A stretch of 64,000 bases of DNA, taken from positions 1 through 64,000 of the forward strand of contig CAXXUP010000008.1 in assembly GCA_963662765.2 (NCBI GenBank). Direction: 5' to 3'. The position numbers were made by a program, and so were the translations under genes. Below, piece after piece: positions 35,232 through 44,224 of this stretch. Within the stretch, counting starts at the first letter, position 1, and every line of letters starts with the position of its first letter. The notes under the pieces are model-generated. The model was not told the origin of the DNA, ran no database searches, and saw only the letters and a program-made list of their open reading frames with translations. The DNA is from DATMXT01 sp963662765 (GTDB taxonomy: Bacteria > Bacillota > Clostridia > Oscillospirales > Feifaniaceae).

Positions 35232-36482
35232 TCAGTCACCGATCAGGCTCTTTGCCTCCTCTTCAGGCAGCTTTTCAACGTCCCGCAGCTTCTGGGTGAT
35301 GACCCTGGTGCGGGTTCCCACCAGCTTGTCGAGGTCCTCGTCGGCCTGCCGCAGGCGGTTGCGGGCGCTTTCAAGCACTTCTGAGAACTTTTCGAACTCA
35401 GCCTTGGCGGCGCCCAGTACCCGCCAAACCTCCGACGACTGCTTTTGGATGGCAAGCGTTCGAAAGCCCATCTGGAGCGAATTTAAGATCGCCCCCATGG
35501 TGGTCGGCCCCGTGATTGAGACCTTGAAGTCCCGCTGCAGCTCATCGACCAGTCCCAGTCTCACGGCCTCGGCATACATACCCTCGGTCGTGAGGAACAT
35601 GATGGCAAAGTCGGTGGTGGCGGGCGGCGCGACATATTTGTCTCGAATGGTCTTGGCAAAGGCGCGAAGCCGCAGCCGGTAAGCCTTCAGAGCGATGTCG
35701 ACTCTGGCCGCGTCTCCCGCCTCAGCAGCCTGCGCCAGTTCGTCGTAGGCGTCGAGCGGGAACTTGGAGTCGATGGGGAGATAGACGGCGTCGCCCCCGT
35801 CGCCGGGCAGTTTTATGGCAAACTCGACCGGATCCTTCGAGCCCGGCACCGTGATAATGTTGACGGCGTACTGCTCGGGCAGCAAAAGCTGCTCTAAAAT
35901 TGCGGCCAACTGGTACTCTCCCCACACGCCTCTCGTCTTGACACCGCCCAACATGCGGCGCAGGTCGCCGACCCCTGTGGCCAGTTTTTGCATCTCGCCA
36001 AGTCCCTTGTAGACCTGCTCGAGCTGCTCGTTCACCATTTTAAAAGATTGGCCGATGCGGTCCTCCAGCGTTTTCTGAAGCTTCTCATCAACCGTTTTAC
36101 GCATGGCTTCGAGCTTCTCGCTGTTGTCGGCGCGAATTTCAGCAAGGCTTGTCGCAGTTGCGGTCCGAATGCTCTCAAGCTGCCGCTCGACGGCAGAGAG
36201 CCTGTCGCTCACGGCCTGCTGCAAAATCTCCTGCCGCCCAGTAAGCCCCGCCGTCAGCTCGGCGAGGCGCTTGTCTTGTTGCTCCCACGCAGCACCCTGC
36301 GCCGCCATTGATTTGCCGACGGAGGCTTCAGTCTCCCCACGCAAGGCGCGCAGCTCGGCCATCAGATCGACCCGCAGGCGATCCCCGTCCTCTCTCGACC
36401 GCCGCGACATCGCTATTGTTAGAAGAGCGAGCAGGACAAGTCCCGCTGCCACCCCGATTATTAGATATGTCTCAAGCTCCAT
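35232..36482 (-). CDS. rmuC: DNA recombination protein RmuC
   Basis: A 416-residue RmuC-family protein, with a nuclease-like fold that limits inverted-repeat recombination. It has an N-terminal membrane helix (YLIIGVAAGLVLLALLTI), a long coiled coil (residues about 30-170, ending LEQVYKGLGEMQKLATGVGD), then the conserved core VKTRGVWGEYQLAAILEQLL, DAVYLPIDSKFPLDAYDEL and IMFLTTEGMYAEAVR. The sequence is intact. The gene begins a leftward run and has weak Shine-Dalgarno AAAGGA. Confidence 0.92.
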   Translation of the reverse strand: MELETYLIIGVAAGLVLLALLTIAMSRRSREDGDRLRVDLMAELRALRGETEASVGKSMAAQGAAWEQQDKRLAELTAGLTGRQEILQQAVSDRLSAVERQLESIRTATATSLAEIRADNSEKLEAMRKTVDEKLQKTLEDRIGQSFKMVNEQLEQVYKGLGEMQKLATGVGDLRRMLGGVKTRGVWGEYQLAAILEQLLLPEQYAVNIITVPGSKDPVEFAIKLPGDGGDAVYLPIDSKFPLDAYDELAQAAEAGDAARVDIALKAYRLRLRAFAKTIRDKYVAPPATTDFAIMFLTTEGMYAEAVRLGLVDELQRDFKVSITGPTTMGAILNSLQMGFRTLAIQKQSSEVWRVLGAAKAEFEKFSEVLESARNRLRQADEDLDKLVGTRTRVITQKLRDVEKLPEEEAKSLIGD

Positions 36483-36557
36483 ATGGCAAAAAAATGTCCT
36501 TTCTGTTAACTCTATGGGAATATTATATCAAATTGCCCGTGAGGCCGCAACTTGGAT

Positions 36558-36586
36558 TTGAAATATATGAAAAGGTGTAGTAGAAT
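36558..36586 (+). promoter_or_regulatory. Promoter for the solute-binding protein gene
   Basis: TTGAAA (36558-36563) and TAGAAT (36581-36586) are spaced by 17 bases, 34 bases before the ATG at 36620. Confidence 0.55.
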
Positions 36587-36619
36587 AACAGAGAATGTTA
36601 CTATTAAGGAGACCCGCCC

Positions 36620-38188
36620 ATGCGCAGAATTTTTACACTGCTCGCAGCCGCGGTTTTGCTGATAACAGCTACCGGCTGCACAGGCAAAGAAACCCCCGCC
36701 CAGCAAAACCTGGAGGAGGCTGCAAAAAAAGGGGAGCTGCGGCTTCCTCTGCTCACCCTGCCCTACACGTTCAACCCCTGCGTGGCGGATGAGGGCGACC
36801 CCGCAATCGTCGTAAACTTATTCTCCCGACTGTTTCGTATCACCGGCACGGGCGAACTTTTGGGCGACCTCGTGTCCGAGTGGGACTACCCCGAGGGCTC
36901 TACCGTCATCACCATGAAGCTACGGTCCGGAAGTATCCGCTGGCACGACGGGGAGACCCTGACCAGCGCTGACGTCAAATTCACGCTGGAGGGTATTAAA
37001 TCCCAGCAGGGCGTGCTGACCGAGCAACTGGCTGCAATCGAGAGTGTCGAGGTCGTAAGCGACACGCAGTTTGTGATACACCTCTCCCGCTATGAGCCCT
37101 TCATCCTGTACACCTTGGCGCAAGACGGTGCCAGCATTATGCCAAAACACCTCTATGACGGACAGGAAACGTGGGTCACAGCCCCCGCCGCCACGACTCC
37201 AGTCGGCAGCGGACCATTTAAGTTTGTCGAGCGCGTTGAGGGCACTTCGATCACCCTCGAGCGTTTCCCCGGCTACTACGGCGGATCGCCGAAACTTAGC
37301 AAGCTAACCTTCAAGCTCTATTCCTCGGCCGACGACGCACTTGCCGCCTTCGAGGCCGGCGAACTCGACGTGCTCGACTGCGGCATGCCGATGGCCAAGG
37401 CGGCCGAGTACGCGGCATCGGACGACTATTCGCTTGTGACGGTTGACGACGCCTCCCGCATCAGCCTTGTCTTCAATGTCGCAAACGGCGTTTTCGTCAA
37501 TAACCCGGATTTGCGTAAGGCCATTTTATACGCCCTTGACCGAGACGAAATCGCAGGGGCGGCATCTCCCTTGGCGGGGGCGGCCGACAGCTTTGTGGCG
37601 CCCATCTTCGAGTCGGTTCAAAACCGCGCCGCGGCACTACCGGCGTTTGACGCGGCACGGGCAGACGAACTGCTCGACGCAAAGTACGACAAGGACGCCT
37701 CGGGAAAATATCTGCGAATTACCATGACGGTATTCGACGCCGAGCCCTACCCGGAAATTGCGGCCGTCGTCAAGCGCAAGCTGGCCGAGGCCGGCATTGA
37801 GGTGACCGTCGTGCAACTCCCGTTCGATGAGTGGCAGGAGGATGTCTTAGCGGGCGGAGAGTTTGAAATGGCGCTTTCCGGCGGAAGTTGGGGACCCTAT
37901 CCCGAGGCCATGATCCACCGGGTGGCGGCCGGCGGCCGGCTCAACTACGGCGGCTACAACGTCAAGTCGGTCAGTGACAAGCTGTATGCAGCCATATTCG
38001 AGGGCAAGCAGGGGCTTCGGGCCTCCTATCTGTCCGATGTGCAAGAGACCCTGCTTGACCATCTGCCCCTCATCCCGCTCGTCGACTGGTACTCGCCCGT
38101 CGCCCTGCAGGGGCAGGTACAAAACCCACCTCAGCGCTCCGATACGCTCTCCCCCTTCGAATATGGTCAGACCCAGGTAAAAAAATAA
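36620..38188 (+). CDS. ABC transporter substrate-binding lipoprotein, peptide/nickel family
   Basis: Extracellular binding protein of family 5 (oligopeptide type), 522 residues. A lipoprotein signal (FTLLAAAVLLITATGCTG) anchors it. The domain carries LVSEWDYPEGSTVITMKLRS, SIRWHDGETLTSADVKFTLE, PVGSGPFKFVERVEGTSITL and NNPDLRKAILYALDRDEIAG, all family landmarks. No permease or ATPase genes follow, so it is an orphan here and must pair with transporter genes elsewhere. Start chosen for AAGGAGA at 10 bases. Confidence 0.9.
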   Translation: MRRIFTLLAAAVLLITATGCTGKETPAQQNLEEAAKKGELRLPLLTLPYTFNPCVADEGDPAIVVNLFSRLFRITGTGELLGDLVSEWDYPEGSTVITMKLRSGSIRWHDGETLTSADVKFTLEGIKSQQGVLTEQLAAIESVEVVSDTQFVIHLSRYEPFILYTLAQDGASIMPKHLYDGQETWVTAPAATTPVGSGPFKFVERVEGTSITLERFPGYYGGSPKLSKLTFKLYSSADDALAAFEAGELDVLDCGMPMAKAAEYAASDDYSLVTVDDASRISLVFNVANGVFVNNPDLRKAILYALDRDEIAGAASPLAGAADSFVAPIFESVQNRAAALPAFDAARADELLDAKYDKDASGKYLRITMTVFDAEPYPEIAAVVKRKLAEAGIEVTVVQLPFDEWQEDVLAGGEFEMALSGGSWGPYPEAMIHRVAAGGRLNYGGYNVKSVSDKLYAAIFEGKQGLRASYLSDVQETLLDHLPLIPLVDWYSPVALQGQVQNPPQRSDTLSPFEYGQTQVKK

Positions 38189-38226
38189 CCCTTCGTTAAT
38201 TTTTGCTTTATTAAGGAGCTTGTCAT

Positions 38227-39039
38227 ATGTTTTTATCCGACTACCACGTTCATACCAACATCTCCCCCGACTCCCAGGCCGACATCCTCGATATGTGTAA
38301 GGCGGCTATTGAAAATGGCCTTGCCGAAGTGGCCTTTACCGACCACCTCGAGTGCGGCGAAGTCTGCATGGGCTGGCAAAACGGCAAAAAGCCTTTCGAT
38401 CTCGATAAGTACATCTCCGATCTCGACCGGGCCCGTGATTTTTGCGGCGACAAGCTTGTCGTCAAAAACGGCATTGAGATCGGCCAGTGGCTCCAAGACC
38501 CCGTACGGGCTCAGTGGATTTTTACCGCCATGCCGCTCGATTTCGTCATCTGCTCGCTGCACTCGCCGGCCGGTTTTAACGACATGTACTGGGTGGACTA
38601 CATGGCCGACAACATCAAGGAGGTCATATACGCCTACTCAAAGGAATGCGCCGATATGGTCGAGGCGGACCTCGACTTCGACACACTAGGTCATCTGACA
38701 CTGCCCTTTCGCTACGCCTCTAGGTTTCGCACCGACTTGAACTACGACCACTGCACGGACGAGATCGACCGCTGTCTGCGTGCGCTTGCACAGAGCGGCC
38801 GGGCGCTTGAGGTGAACACCAGCGGACTGCGCTGTCCTTTGGGTGTCATGATGCCGGACCTGCCTTTCCTCAAACGTTTCAAGGAATTTGGCGGAAAATA
38901 TATCACCATCGGCACCGACGCCCACAAACCCGAGCACATCGGCGCCGATGTCGCAGCCGCGCAGGATCTGATCAAATCGGCAGGCTTTGACGAGTTTATA
39001 ACCTTTGACAAAAGAAGGATGATTCACCACGCGATTTAG
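38227..39039 (+). CDS. PHP-domain phosphatase, histidinol-phosphatase (HisK)-like
   Basis: Metal-dependent phosphoesterase with the PHP fold, 270 residues. The metal ligands are in SDYHVHTNISPDSQADILDM, AFTDHLECGEV, NGIEIGQW, FVICSLHSPAGF, TLGHLTLPFRYA and GTDAHKPEHIG. This ligand set matches HisK histidinol-phosphatases; no other histidine gene is nearby, so another sugar or nucleotide phosphate is possible. It has a strong AAGGAG site and lies 38 bases after the solute-binding protein. Confidence 0.82.
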   Translation: MFLSDYHVHTNISPDSQADILDMCKAAIENGLAEVAFTDHLECGEVCMGWQNGKKPFDLDKYISDLDRARDFCGDKLVVKNGIEIGQWLQDPVRAQWIFTAMPLDFVICSLHSPAGFNDMYWVDYMADNIKEVIYAYSKECADMVEADLDFDTLGHLTLPFRYASRFRTDLNYDHCTDEIDRCLRALAQSGRALEVNTSGLRCPLGVMMPDLPFLKRFKEFGGKYITIGTDAHKPEHIGADVAAAQDLIKSAGFDEFITFDKRRMIHHAI

Positions 39040-39064
39040 TCAACCACAAAAAGGGGAGGAAGAT

Positions 39065-39424
39065 ATGAAAAACAAGCTCAGCGTCAAGATTCTTGACACC
39101 GTTTACAACGTATCCTCCAACGAAAGCGAAGAGTATGTGGAAAAGGCGGCCAAGCAGGTCGACCGTGCCATGCGTGCCGTGCTTGAGGCCGACAACCGCT
39201 CCTCCGTGACGGTGGCCGCCATTTTTGCCGCCCTTGGTTTTTGCGACGAAAAGGTGAAGGCCGAGACTGCGACCGAAAATTTGCGTACTCAGCTCAAGAG
39301 CTATCTGGAAGATATGAACAAGCTGCGCGCTGAGGCCGAGGACGCCCGCAAAGAGGCCGCACGACTCACGCTCGAAGCCAGTCAGCTGCGGTCGAAACTG
39401 GCCCGTTACGAGGCCGGAAATTGA
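39065..39424 (+). CDS. zapA: Cell division protein ZapA
   Basis: A 119-residue FtsZ-associated protein. The N-terminal KLSVKILDTVYNVSSNESEE and YVEKAAKQVDRAMRAVLEAD are typical of ZapA, followed by an alanine-rich helix and a coiled coil to the C-terminus (MNKLRAEAEDARKEAARLTL), which mediates dimer or tetramer formation. GGGGAGG precedes the start. The stop overlaps the TTG start of the U32 gene, the same order as in many Firmicutes. Confidence 0.88.
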   Translation: MKNKLSVKILDTVYNVSSNESEEYVEKAAKQVDRAMRAVLEADNRSSVTVAAIFAALGFCDEKVKAETATENLRTQLKSYLEDMNKLRAEAEDARKEAARLTLEASQLRSKLARYEAGN

Positions 39425-41475
39425 GGCCTCTTCTGCTCGCACCCGCCGGCTCCATGGAGGCGCTCCGGGCCGCCATCAAGGGTGGTGCCGATGCCGTGTA
39501 TCTGGGCGGCAGCCGACATAACGCCCGCCAAAACGCCGCCAACTTCGACGAGGCAGGCCTCCGAGAGGCGGCGGCACTCTGCCGCGCCGCGGGAGTTAAG
39601 CTCTTTGTGACGGTCAACACGCTCGTGACCGACCGCGAGCTTGTTTCCATGCGCTCTTACATCGAACTGCTGTGTTCGCTTCCGGTCGACGCCGTCATTG
39701 TGCAGGACTTGGGGCTACTCCGTCGCATCAAAAGCTGGGCGCCGAGCCTGCCCGTCATCGCATCTACCCAGGCGGCTCTCAACAGCCGTCCAGCCATAAA
39801 ACTTGGCGCACGGCTTGGCTTTACTTCCGCTGTCGCCGGCCGTGAGCTTGATGCGGCGGCGCTTACCGCGCTCTCCGCCTGCTCCCCCATTCCCATCGAA
39901 ATGTTTGTGCATGGAGCACTGTGCTTTTCGGTCTCGGGCCAGTGCTATCTCTCGGCCGTCGTCGGCCGCCGCTCGGCAAACCGGGGACTCTGCGCCGGGC
40001 CCTGCCGGCTACCCTACGCCATCGAGGGCGGCAAAAGCCGCCATATGCTGTCCTTAAAGGACAACTGTCTGGCCGACAAATTGCCCAAACTCGAAAAAAT
40101 GGGCATAGGCGCTCTGAAAATCGAGGGCCGCATGAAGCGGCCAGAATATGTCTATTCGACAACCAGGCTCTACCGCACCCTACTCGACGAGGGCCGCCGT
40201 CCGACAAAGGTCGAGCTCGAGACGCTGGAGGGCATTTTCTCGCGCTCAGGTTTTACCTCGGCTTACTTTGACGGCACGCCGGGCCGCGACATGTTCGGTA
40301 TGCGCGACGAGTCACCCTCTCCACGCAGCGAGGCGCTGATAGCCCGCGAGGCGACACTGCTCGCAAAGGCCGAGATCCCCCTGCGGCAGGCCCCTGTCAC
40401 CTTTGAGTTTGTGCTGGAAAAGAACCGGCCAGCATCTCTTTCCGCTGTAAGCGGTGCAGGAAATGTGACGGTCTTGGGCGAAGTTCCGCAGGCAGCCCAG
40501 ACCCGCCCAACTACTCTGGCGGATGCCACCGCCGCCCTCGAAAAAACCGGGGGGACGGGCTTTGTCTGCGCCGGGGTTGCGGGTCATGTGGAAGATGGAC
40601 TTATGCTCCCCCGGGCCGCCCTCAACGCCATGCGGCGGGAAGCACTCGAACAACTGTCGGCACTTGATCTAACGAACGCCGCCATCCCCTGTAATGGTGC
40701 AGATCTTGTAGCGCCCACATCTGTCCCCCAAGGGGAGGAGACAAAGCTTTTCGGCGTCTTTTCTAGAATTGGTCAGATGTCGCAGGGAGCGCCGCTCGAC
40801 CTAGCATTTTTGCCGCTTTCGGAACTTGCCGCAAGGCCGCAAGAAGCCGCGGCACTCGGCATCCCACTTGGCGCAGACCTGCCCCATGTGGGCGTGCCCG
40901 ACCTTACGCCGGCTGTCAAAGCCGGAGCGAAGGCGGTGCTGATTCACAACCTGGGGCAGCTTGAAGCGGCAAAGACGGCAGGGCTTTCCGTTTACGGAGG
41001 CCCAGAGCTCAACGCTTTCAACAGCGACACACTGCAGACTCTTGCCGAACTTGGCCTTGTGGGGGCCACCCTCTCCTTCGAGCTCTCCTTCGCCCAGCAG
41101 CGGGACCTTAAGCGCCCCCTGCCCTGCGGCATTGTCGCCTACGGGCGACTTCCCCTCATGACGAGCGAAAACTGCCTTTATAAAAACGAGAACGGCTGCA
41201 CCGGCCGGTGTCAGCTGCCCGCCACCCTCACCGATCGCCAGGGGGCTAAGTTTGTACTGATGAAGGATGGGGACAGCTGCCGCAACATCCTCTACAACTG
41301 TCACACCCTCTATCTTGCCGACCGGGACGAGTGGAAACAAAACGCATTTGCGCTGCTGCTCTTTACGACCGAATCGGCGGACAGCGCATCGGAGATTGTT
41401 TCGGCCTACCGCGGCGGACCTGACGCCAAACCCGCTGACCTGACCCGCGGGCTCTATAACCGCGGGGTCGAGTAG
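39421..41475 (+). CDS. U32 family peptidase with C-terminal DUF3656
   Basis: A 684-residue U32 protein; E. coli relatives (RlhA, TrhP) take part in RNA hydroxylation instead of proteolysis. The N-terminal domain is clear: LLAPAGSMEALRAAIKGGAD, VIVQDLGLL, the EMFVHGALCFSVSGQCYLSA block, RGLCAGPCRLPY and LKIEGRMKRPEYV. The C-terminal third has a cysteine cluster (NGCTGRCQLPATLTD, then DSCRNILYNCHTL). The TTG start shares bases with the zapA stop (TTGA), so translation is coupled. Domain residues implicated in Fe-S binding appear intact. Confidence 0.88.
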   Translation: MRPLLLAPAGSMEALRAAIKGGADAVYLGGSRHNARQNAANFDEAGLREAAALCRAAGVKLFVTVNTLVTDRELVSMRSYIELLCSLPVDAVIVQDLGLLRRIKSWAPSLPVIASTQAALNSRPAIKLGARLGFTSAVAGRELDAAALTALSACSPIPIEMFVHGALCFSVSGQCYLSAVVGRRSANRGLCAGPCRLPYAIEGGKSRHMLSLKDNCLADKLPKLEKMGIGALKIEGRMKRPEYVYSTTRLYRTLLDEGRRPTKVELETLEGIFSRSGFTSAYFDGTPGRDMFGMRDESPSPRSEALIAREATLLAKAEIPLRQAPVTFEFVLEKNRPASLSAVSGAGNVTVLGEVPQAAQTRPTTLADATAALEKTGGTGFVCAGVAGHVEDGLMLPRAALNAMRREALEQLSALDLTNAAIPCNGADLVAPTSVPQGEETKLFGVFSRIGQMSQGAPLDLAFLPLSELAARPQEAAALGIPLGADLPHVGVPDLTPAVKAGAKAVLIHNLGQLEAAKTAGLSVYGGPELNAFNSDTLQTLAELGLVGATLSFELSFAQQRDLKRPLPCGIVAYGRLPLMTSENCLYKNENGCTGRCQLPATLTDRQGAKFVLMKDGDSCRNILYNCHTLYLADRDEWKQNAFALLLFTTESADSASEIVSAYRGGPDAKPADLTRGLYNRGVE

Positions 41476-41535
41476 CGCATTTCGCATTTTGTGGTTTGTG
41501 TTTCGTGGTTCGCTGTTCTCGATTCACAATTCGCG
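41476..41535. repeat. Degenerate short direct repeats between the U32 gene and dut
   Basis: Read on the minus strand, bases 41535 to 41477 contain loosely repeated ACGAA/ACCAC units (AGCGAACCACGAAACACAAA, then CCACAAAATGCGAAATGCG). This low-complexity tract differs in composition from its coding neighbours and may be a small dispersed repeat. Confidence 0.35.
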
Positions 41536-41580
41536 ATATACTCTTTTTTTAAGCGCACACTAACAATGAAGGAGTCCCTT

Positions 41581-42024
41581 ATGCAGTATAAGATCTTATC
41601 CCCCCTCGCAAAGCCGCCGGTCCGCGCCACCGAGGAGTCGGCCGGACTTGACCTCACGGCCGCCATCCCGGTTCCATCCTCCATTCCGTCGGGCGCCCGC
41701 TCCCTCATTCCCACCGGCATCGCAGTGGCGCTCGAACCCGGAACCGTGGGGCTGGTCTTTGCCCGCAGCGGGCTTGCCACGCGGCACGGCGTTGCCCTCT
41801 CCAACGGTGTCGGCGTCATTGACAGCGACTACCGCGGCGAGGTGCGAGTGGGACTTATCAACCTGTCTGAAGAAGCTTATGTCATTGAGCCGGGCGAGCG
41901 CATCGCGCAACTCGTCGTTGTCCCGATCTGCACCCCGCAACCGGCCCTGGTCGAAGAGCTTCCGGAAACGGTGCGCGGCGAAGGCGGATTTGGCTCGACC
42001 GGGAGGATGGGCAATGGCCGGTAA
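41581..42024 (+). CDS. dut: dUTP diphosphatase
   Basis: Hydrolyses dUTP to dUMP, keeping uracil out of DNA. It has 147 residues in the trimeric all-beta fold. All five family motifs are present: EESAGLDLTAAIPV, ARSGLATRHGVALSNGVGVI, DSDYRGEV with the catalytic Asp, GERIAQLVV, and the C-terminal P-loop-like GEGGFGSTGR. AAGGAG lies 6 bases before ATG 41581; the in-frame ATG at 41566 lacks a site. Its end overlaps the DUF4321 gene by 11 bases. Confidence 0.93.
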   Translation: MQYKILSPLAKPPVRATEESAGLDLTAAIPVPSSIPSGARSLIPTGIAVALEPGTVGLVFARSGLATRHGVALSNGVGVIDSDYRGEVRVGLINLSEEAYVIEPGERIAQLVVVPICTPQPALVEELPETVRGEGGFGSTGRMGNGR

Positions 42025-42283
42025 ACGCACAAAAAGCGGTGCGACCGGCGGCGTCCTCATGCTGATCGGAATCGTGCTGGGCTCTTTCATCGGTGAGATG
42101 ACAAAAGGGGTCGATGGGCTGTCCTGGCTATCCTATGGACAAAGTTTCGGGCTTGGCGCCGCCTCCCCCGTCGTGCTCGACCTTGCGGTCATCCGGGTGC
42201 AGTTTGGCGTCGGCTTCACCCTCAATATCGCCATGATTTTAGGTATTGCCGCCGCCTTTTACGCCTGGAGGAAATGGTTTTGA
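42014..42283 (+). CDS. DUF4321 small membrane protein
   Basis: An 89-residue protein with two hydrophobic segments (GGVLMLIGIVLGSFIGEMTK and the C-terminal FTLNIAMILGIAAAFYAWRK). DUF4321 proteins of unknown role sit next to maf or mreB genes in many Clostridia, and this one has both the pattern and the place. The start at 42014 is inside dut, with GGGAGG just upstream. The end overlaps maf by 10 bases. Confidence 0.75.
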   Translation: MAGKRTKSGATGGVLMLIGIVLGSFIGEMTKGVDGLSWLSYGQSFGLGAASPVVLDLAVIRVQFGVGFTLNIAMILGIAAAFYAWRKWF

Positions 42284-42855
42284 CACTCCCCATCGTGCTG
42301 GCTTCGGCCTCTCCCCGCCGCAGGGAACTGCTCTCGGGGCTCGGACTGCGTTTTGAAGTCGTCGCGGCCGACATTGACGAGGAGGCGGTGACCGCCGGCA
42401 CCCCACAGGCACTCGTGCAAGAACTTGCGCTCGAGAAAGCGCGGGCCGTGGCAAAACTTAGGCCCGCAGCCCTCGTCATCGGGGCCGACACCGTCGTCTA
42501 CCGAGACGGCCGCATCTTGGGCAAACCGCGGGACGCCGCCGATGCGGCCGATATGCTGCGGCTGCTGTCGGGCGGCACCCACACGGTCTCGACCGGCATC
42601 GCCCTGATCGCCCCCGGCATTGAAGTGGCCGATGTCGTATCGGCGCTCGTCACTTTCAAAGCGCTGACACCTGGTGAGATCGACCGGTATATCGCAACCG
42701 GTGAGCCCTTTGACAAGGCCGGCGGATACGGCATACAAGGGCGGGCCGCAGCCATGGTGAGTGGCATTTCGGGCGATTACTATACCGTCATGGGACTGCC
42801 AGTCTGCCGCCTGTGCGAACTGCTCGCCGAAAATTTCGGCATTGAGGTTTTATAG
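42274..42855 (+). CDS. maf: Maf family nucleoside triphosphate pyrophosphatase
   Basis: House-cleaning pyrophosphatase that removes dTTP/UTP or modified nucleotides and affects septation. It has 193 residues, with the Maf signature PIVLASASPRRRELLSGLGL at the start, ADTVVYRDGRILGKPRD in the middle and EPFDKAGGYGIQGRAA near the end, the last typical of the dTTP/UTP subgroup. It starts within the DUF4321 gene and ends at the base before mreC begins, so the cluster is tightly co-transcribed. Confidence 0.92.
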   Translation: MVLTLPIVLASASPRRRELLSGLGLRFEVVAADIDEEAVTAGTPQALVQELALEKARAVAKLRPAALVIGADTVVYRDGRILGKPRDAADAADMLRLLSGGTHTVSTGIALIAPGIEVADVVSALVTFKALTPGEIDRYIATGEPFDKAGGYGIQGRAAAMVSGISGDYYTVMGLPVCRLCELLAENFGIEVL

Positions 42856-43713
42856 ATGAGTAACCGCAACCGGACGCTCGCAATTTTGATCGCCATCGTC
42901 ATCCTGCTTCTCATCGGCATGTACACAACCTCGCAAACCGGCGAGGCGGGCCCCATCCAAAACGCGGTCGGCATCGTGCTGACCCCGCTTCAGAAGGGGC
43001 TTACTTCAGTTGCCCGCTTTGTCTCGGAACGGCTTGCCTACTTCACCGATTTTAAAGAGCTCAAGGCCGAAAACGAAGCGCTCAAAACCCGGGTGCTTGA
43101 CCTCGAGGGGCAGCTTATCGAGCTCAACCGCTACCGCGAGGAGAACAAGAGCCTGCGGGAGTTTTCAGGCGTCTTAGAGAAAAACCGCGAGTTTGAATAT
43201 GAATTTGCACAGGTCATCGCCCGAGACCCCGAAAACCTCTTTTACACCTTTACCATCGACAAAGGCTCGTCGGACGGCATAGAACGGTACGACGCCGTGA
43301 CGACGCCGGACGGGCTTGCCGGCATTGTGACCGAGGTCGGCACAACCTACGCCAAGGTGACCTCCATCATTGACGAAGTCTCCCCCATCGGCGCCATCAT
43401 TTCGCGCACGCTCGATGTCGCCGTGCTGGAGGATGACGTCGAGCTCGGGGCAAAAGGCTACTGTCGGCTGTCCTATCTGCCGGGCGAGAGCTCGGCCGCC
43501 CCAGGCGATGTGGTGCTGACTTCGGGGCTTGGGGACATGTTCCCGGCCGGCATTGTCATCGGCAAGGTGCTGGAGGTCAAGCAAGAGACCCACAACATCT
43601 CGAGCTACGCCATCGTGGAACCGGCTGTCGATTTTTCCAACATCCACTATGTGATGGTCATCAAGAGTTTCGACACCGCCCCGACCGATGCGGAGGCCGC
43701 CGATGCGGATTGA
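42856..43713 (+). CDS. mreC: Rod shape-determining protein MreC
   Basis: Bitopic membrane protein that organises lateral-wall synthesis with MreD and PBP2. It has 285 residues: one N-terminal membrane helix (LAILIAIVILLLIGMY), a coiled coil (LKAENEALKTRVLDLEGQLI), then the beta-barrel domain with ARDPENLFYTFTIDKGSSDG, SPIGAIISRTLDVAVLEDD and SGLGDMFPAGIVIGKVLEV. Its stop overlaps mreD. No mreB is in the window. Confidence 0.93.
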   Translation: MSNRNRTLAILIAIVILLLIGMYTTSQTGEAGPIQNAVGIVLTPLQKGLTSVARFVSERLAYFTDFKELKAENEALKTRVLDLEGQLIELNRYREENKSLREFSGVLEKNREFEYEFAQVIARDPENLFYTFTIDKGSSDGIERYDAVTTPDGLAGIVTEVGTTYAKVTSIIDEVSPIGAIISRTLDVAVLEDDVELGAKGYCRLSYLPGESSAAPGDVVLTSGLGDMFPAGIVIGKVLEVKQETHNISSYAIVEPAVDFSNIHYVMVIKSFDTAPTDAEAADAD

Positions 43714-44224
43714 ACGCTCCCGCATCAACCTCTTTGCAGCTTATGGGCTGCTGCTCCTCGCCTCATGGCTGCTCCAGACGACGGTTCTTGCCCCGATCAA
43801 CCTGTTCGGGTTCACCCCGACCCTTTACGTCGCCGCCACCATCTGCGTCGCCATGTTTGAGGGCGAGTGGACGGGAGCGGTGTGGGGACTTGTGCTTGGC
43901 TACTGCGTCGACGCAACGGTCGGCGCCCTGCCGGGGCTGACGGCGCTGACGCTGCTCTTTGTCGGCTTTGCCGTCGGCATTGCCGCCCGTGTTTTCATGC
44001 TGCGCCGCATGCTGTCGGCACTGGTGCTCTACGCCTTTGTCCACGTGGGACTCATTGTCATGCTGCTTCTTCTCAGAGGGCTGGTGGCGGTTGATCTGAC
44101 CGGATTTCTTGCATCCGCGGCCCACCGCACCGGAGCCGCAGCTCTTTCACTCGTTTACATTCCGCCATACTATTTCATCGCCCGCTGGCTGCACCTGAGC
44201 TTTGGGGGTGCCGAGGAATCATGA
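43703..44224 (+). CDS. mreD: Rod shape-determining protein MreD
   Basis: A 173-residue membrane protein with about five helices, partner of MreC. Typical stretches are LASWLLQTTVLAPINLFGFT and GAVWGLVLGYCVDATVGALP. The start at 43703 lies inside mreC, and the final codons overlap the PBP2 start by 4 bases (ATGA). The upstream in-frame ATG at 43688 is less likely because of the longer overlap. Confidence 0.88.
   Translation: MRIERSRINLFAAYGLLLLASWLLQTTVLAPINLFGFTPTLYVAATICVAMFEGEWTGAVWGLVLGYCVDATVGALPGLTALTLLFVGFAVGIAARVFMLRRMLSALVLYAFVHVGLIVMLLLLRGLVAVDLTGFLASAAHRTGAAALSLVYIPPYYFIARWLHLSFGGAEES

Noticed and set aside
41476..41535. Possible CRISPR repeats
   Set aside because: The units are short, degenerate and without spacers of constant length.
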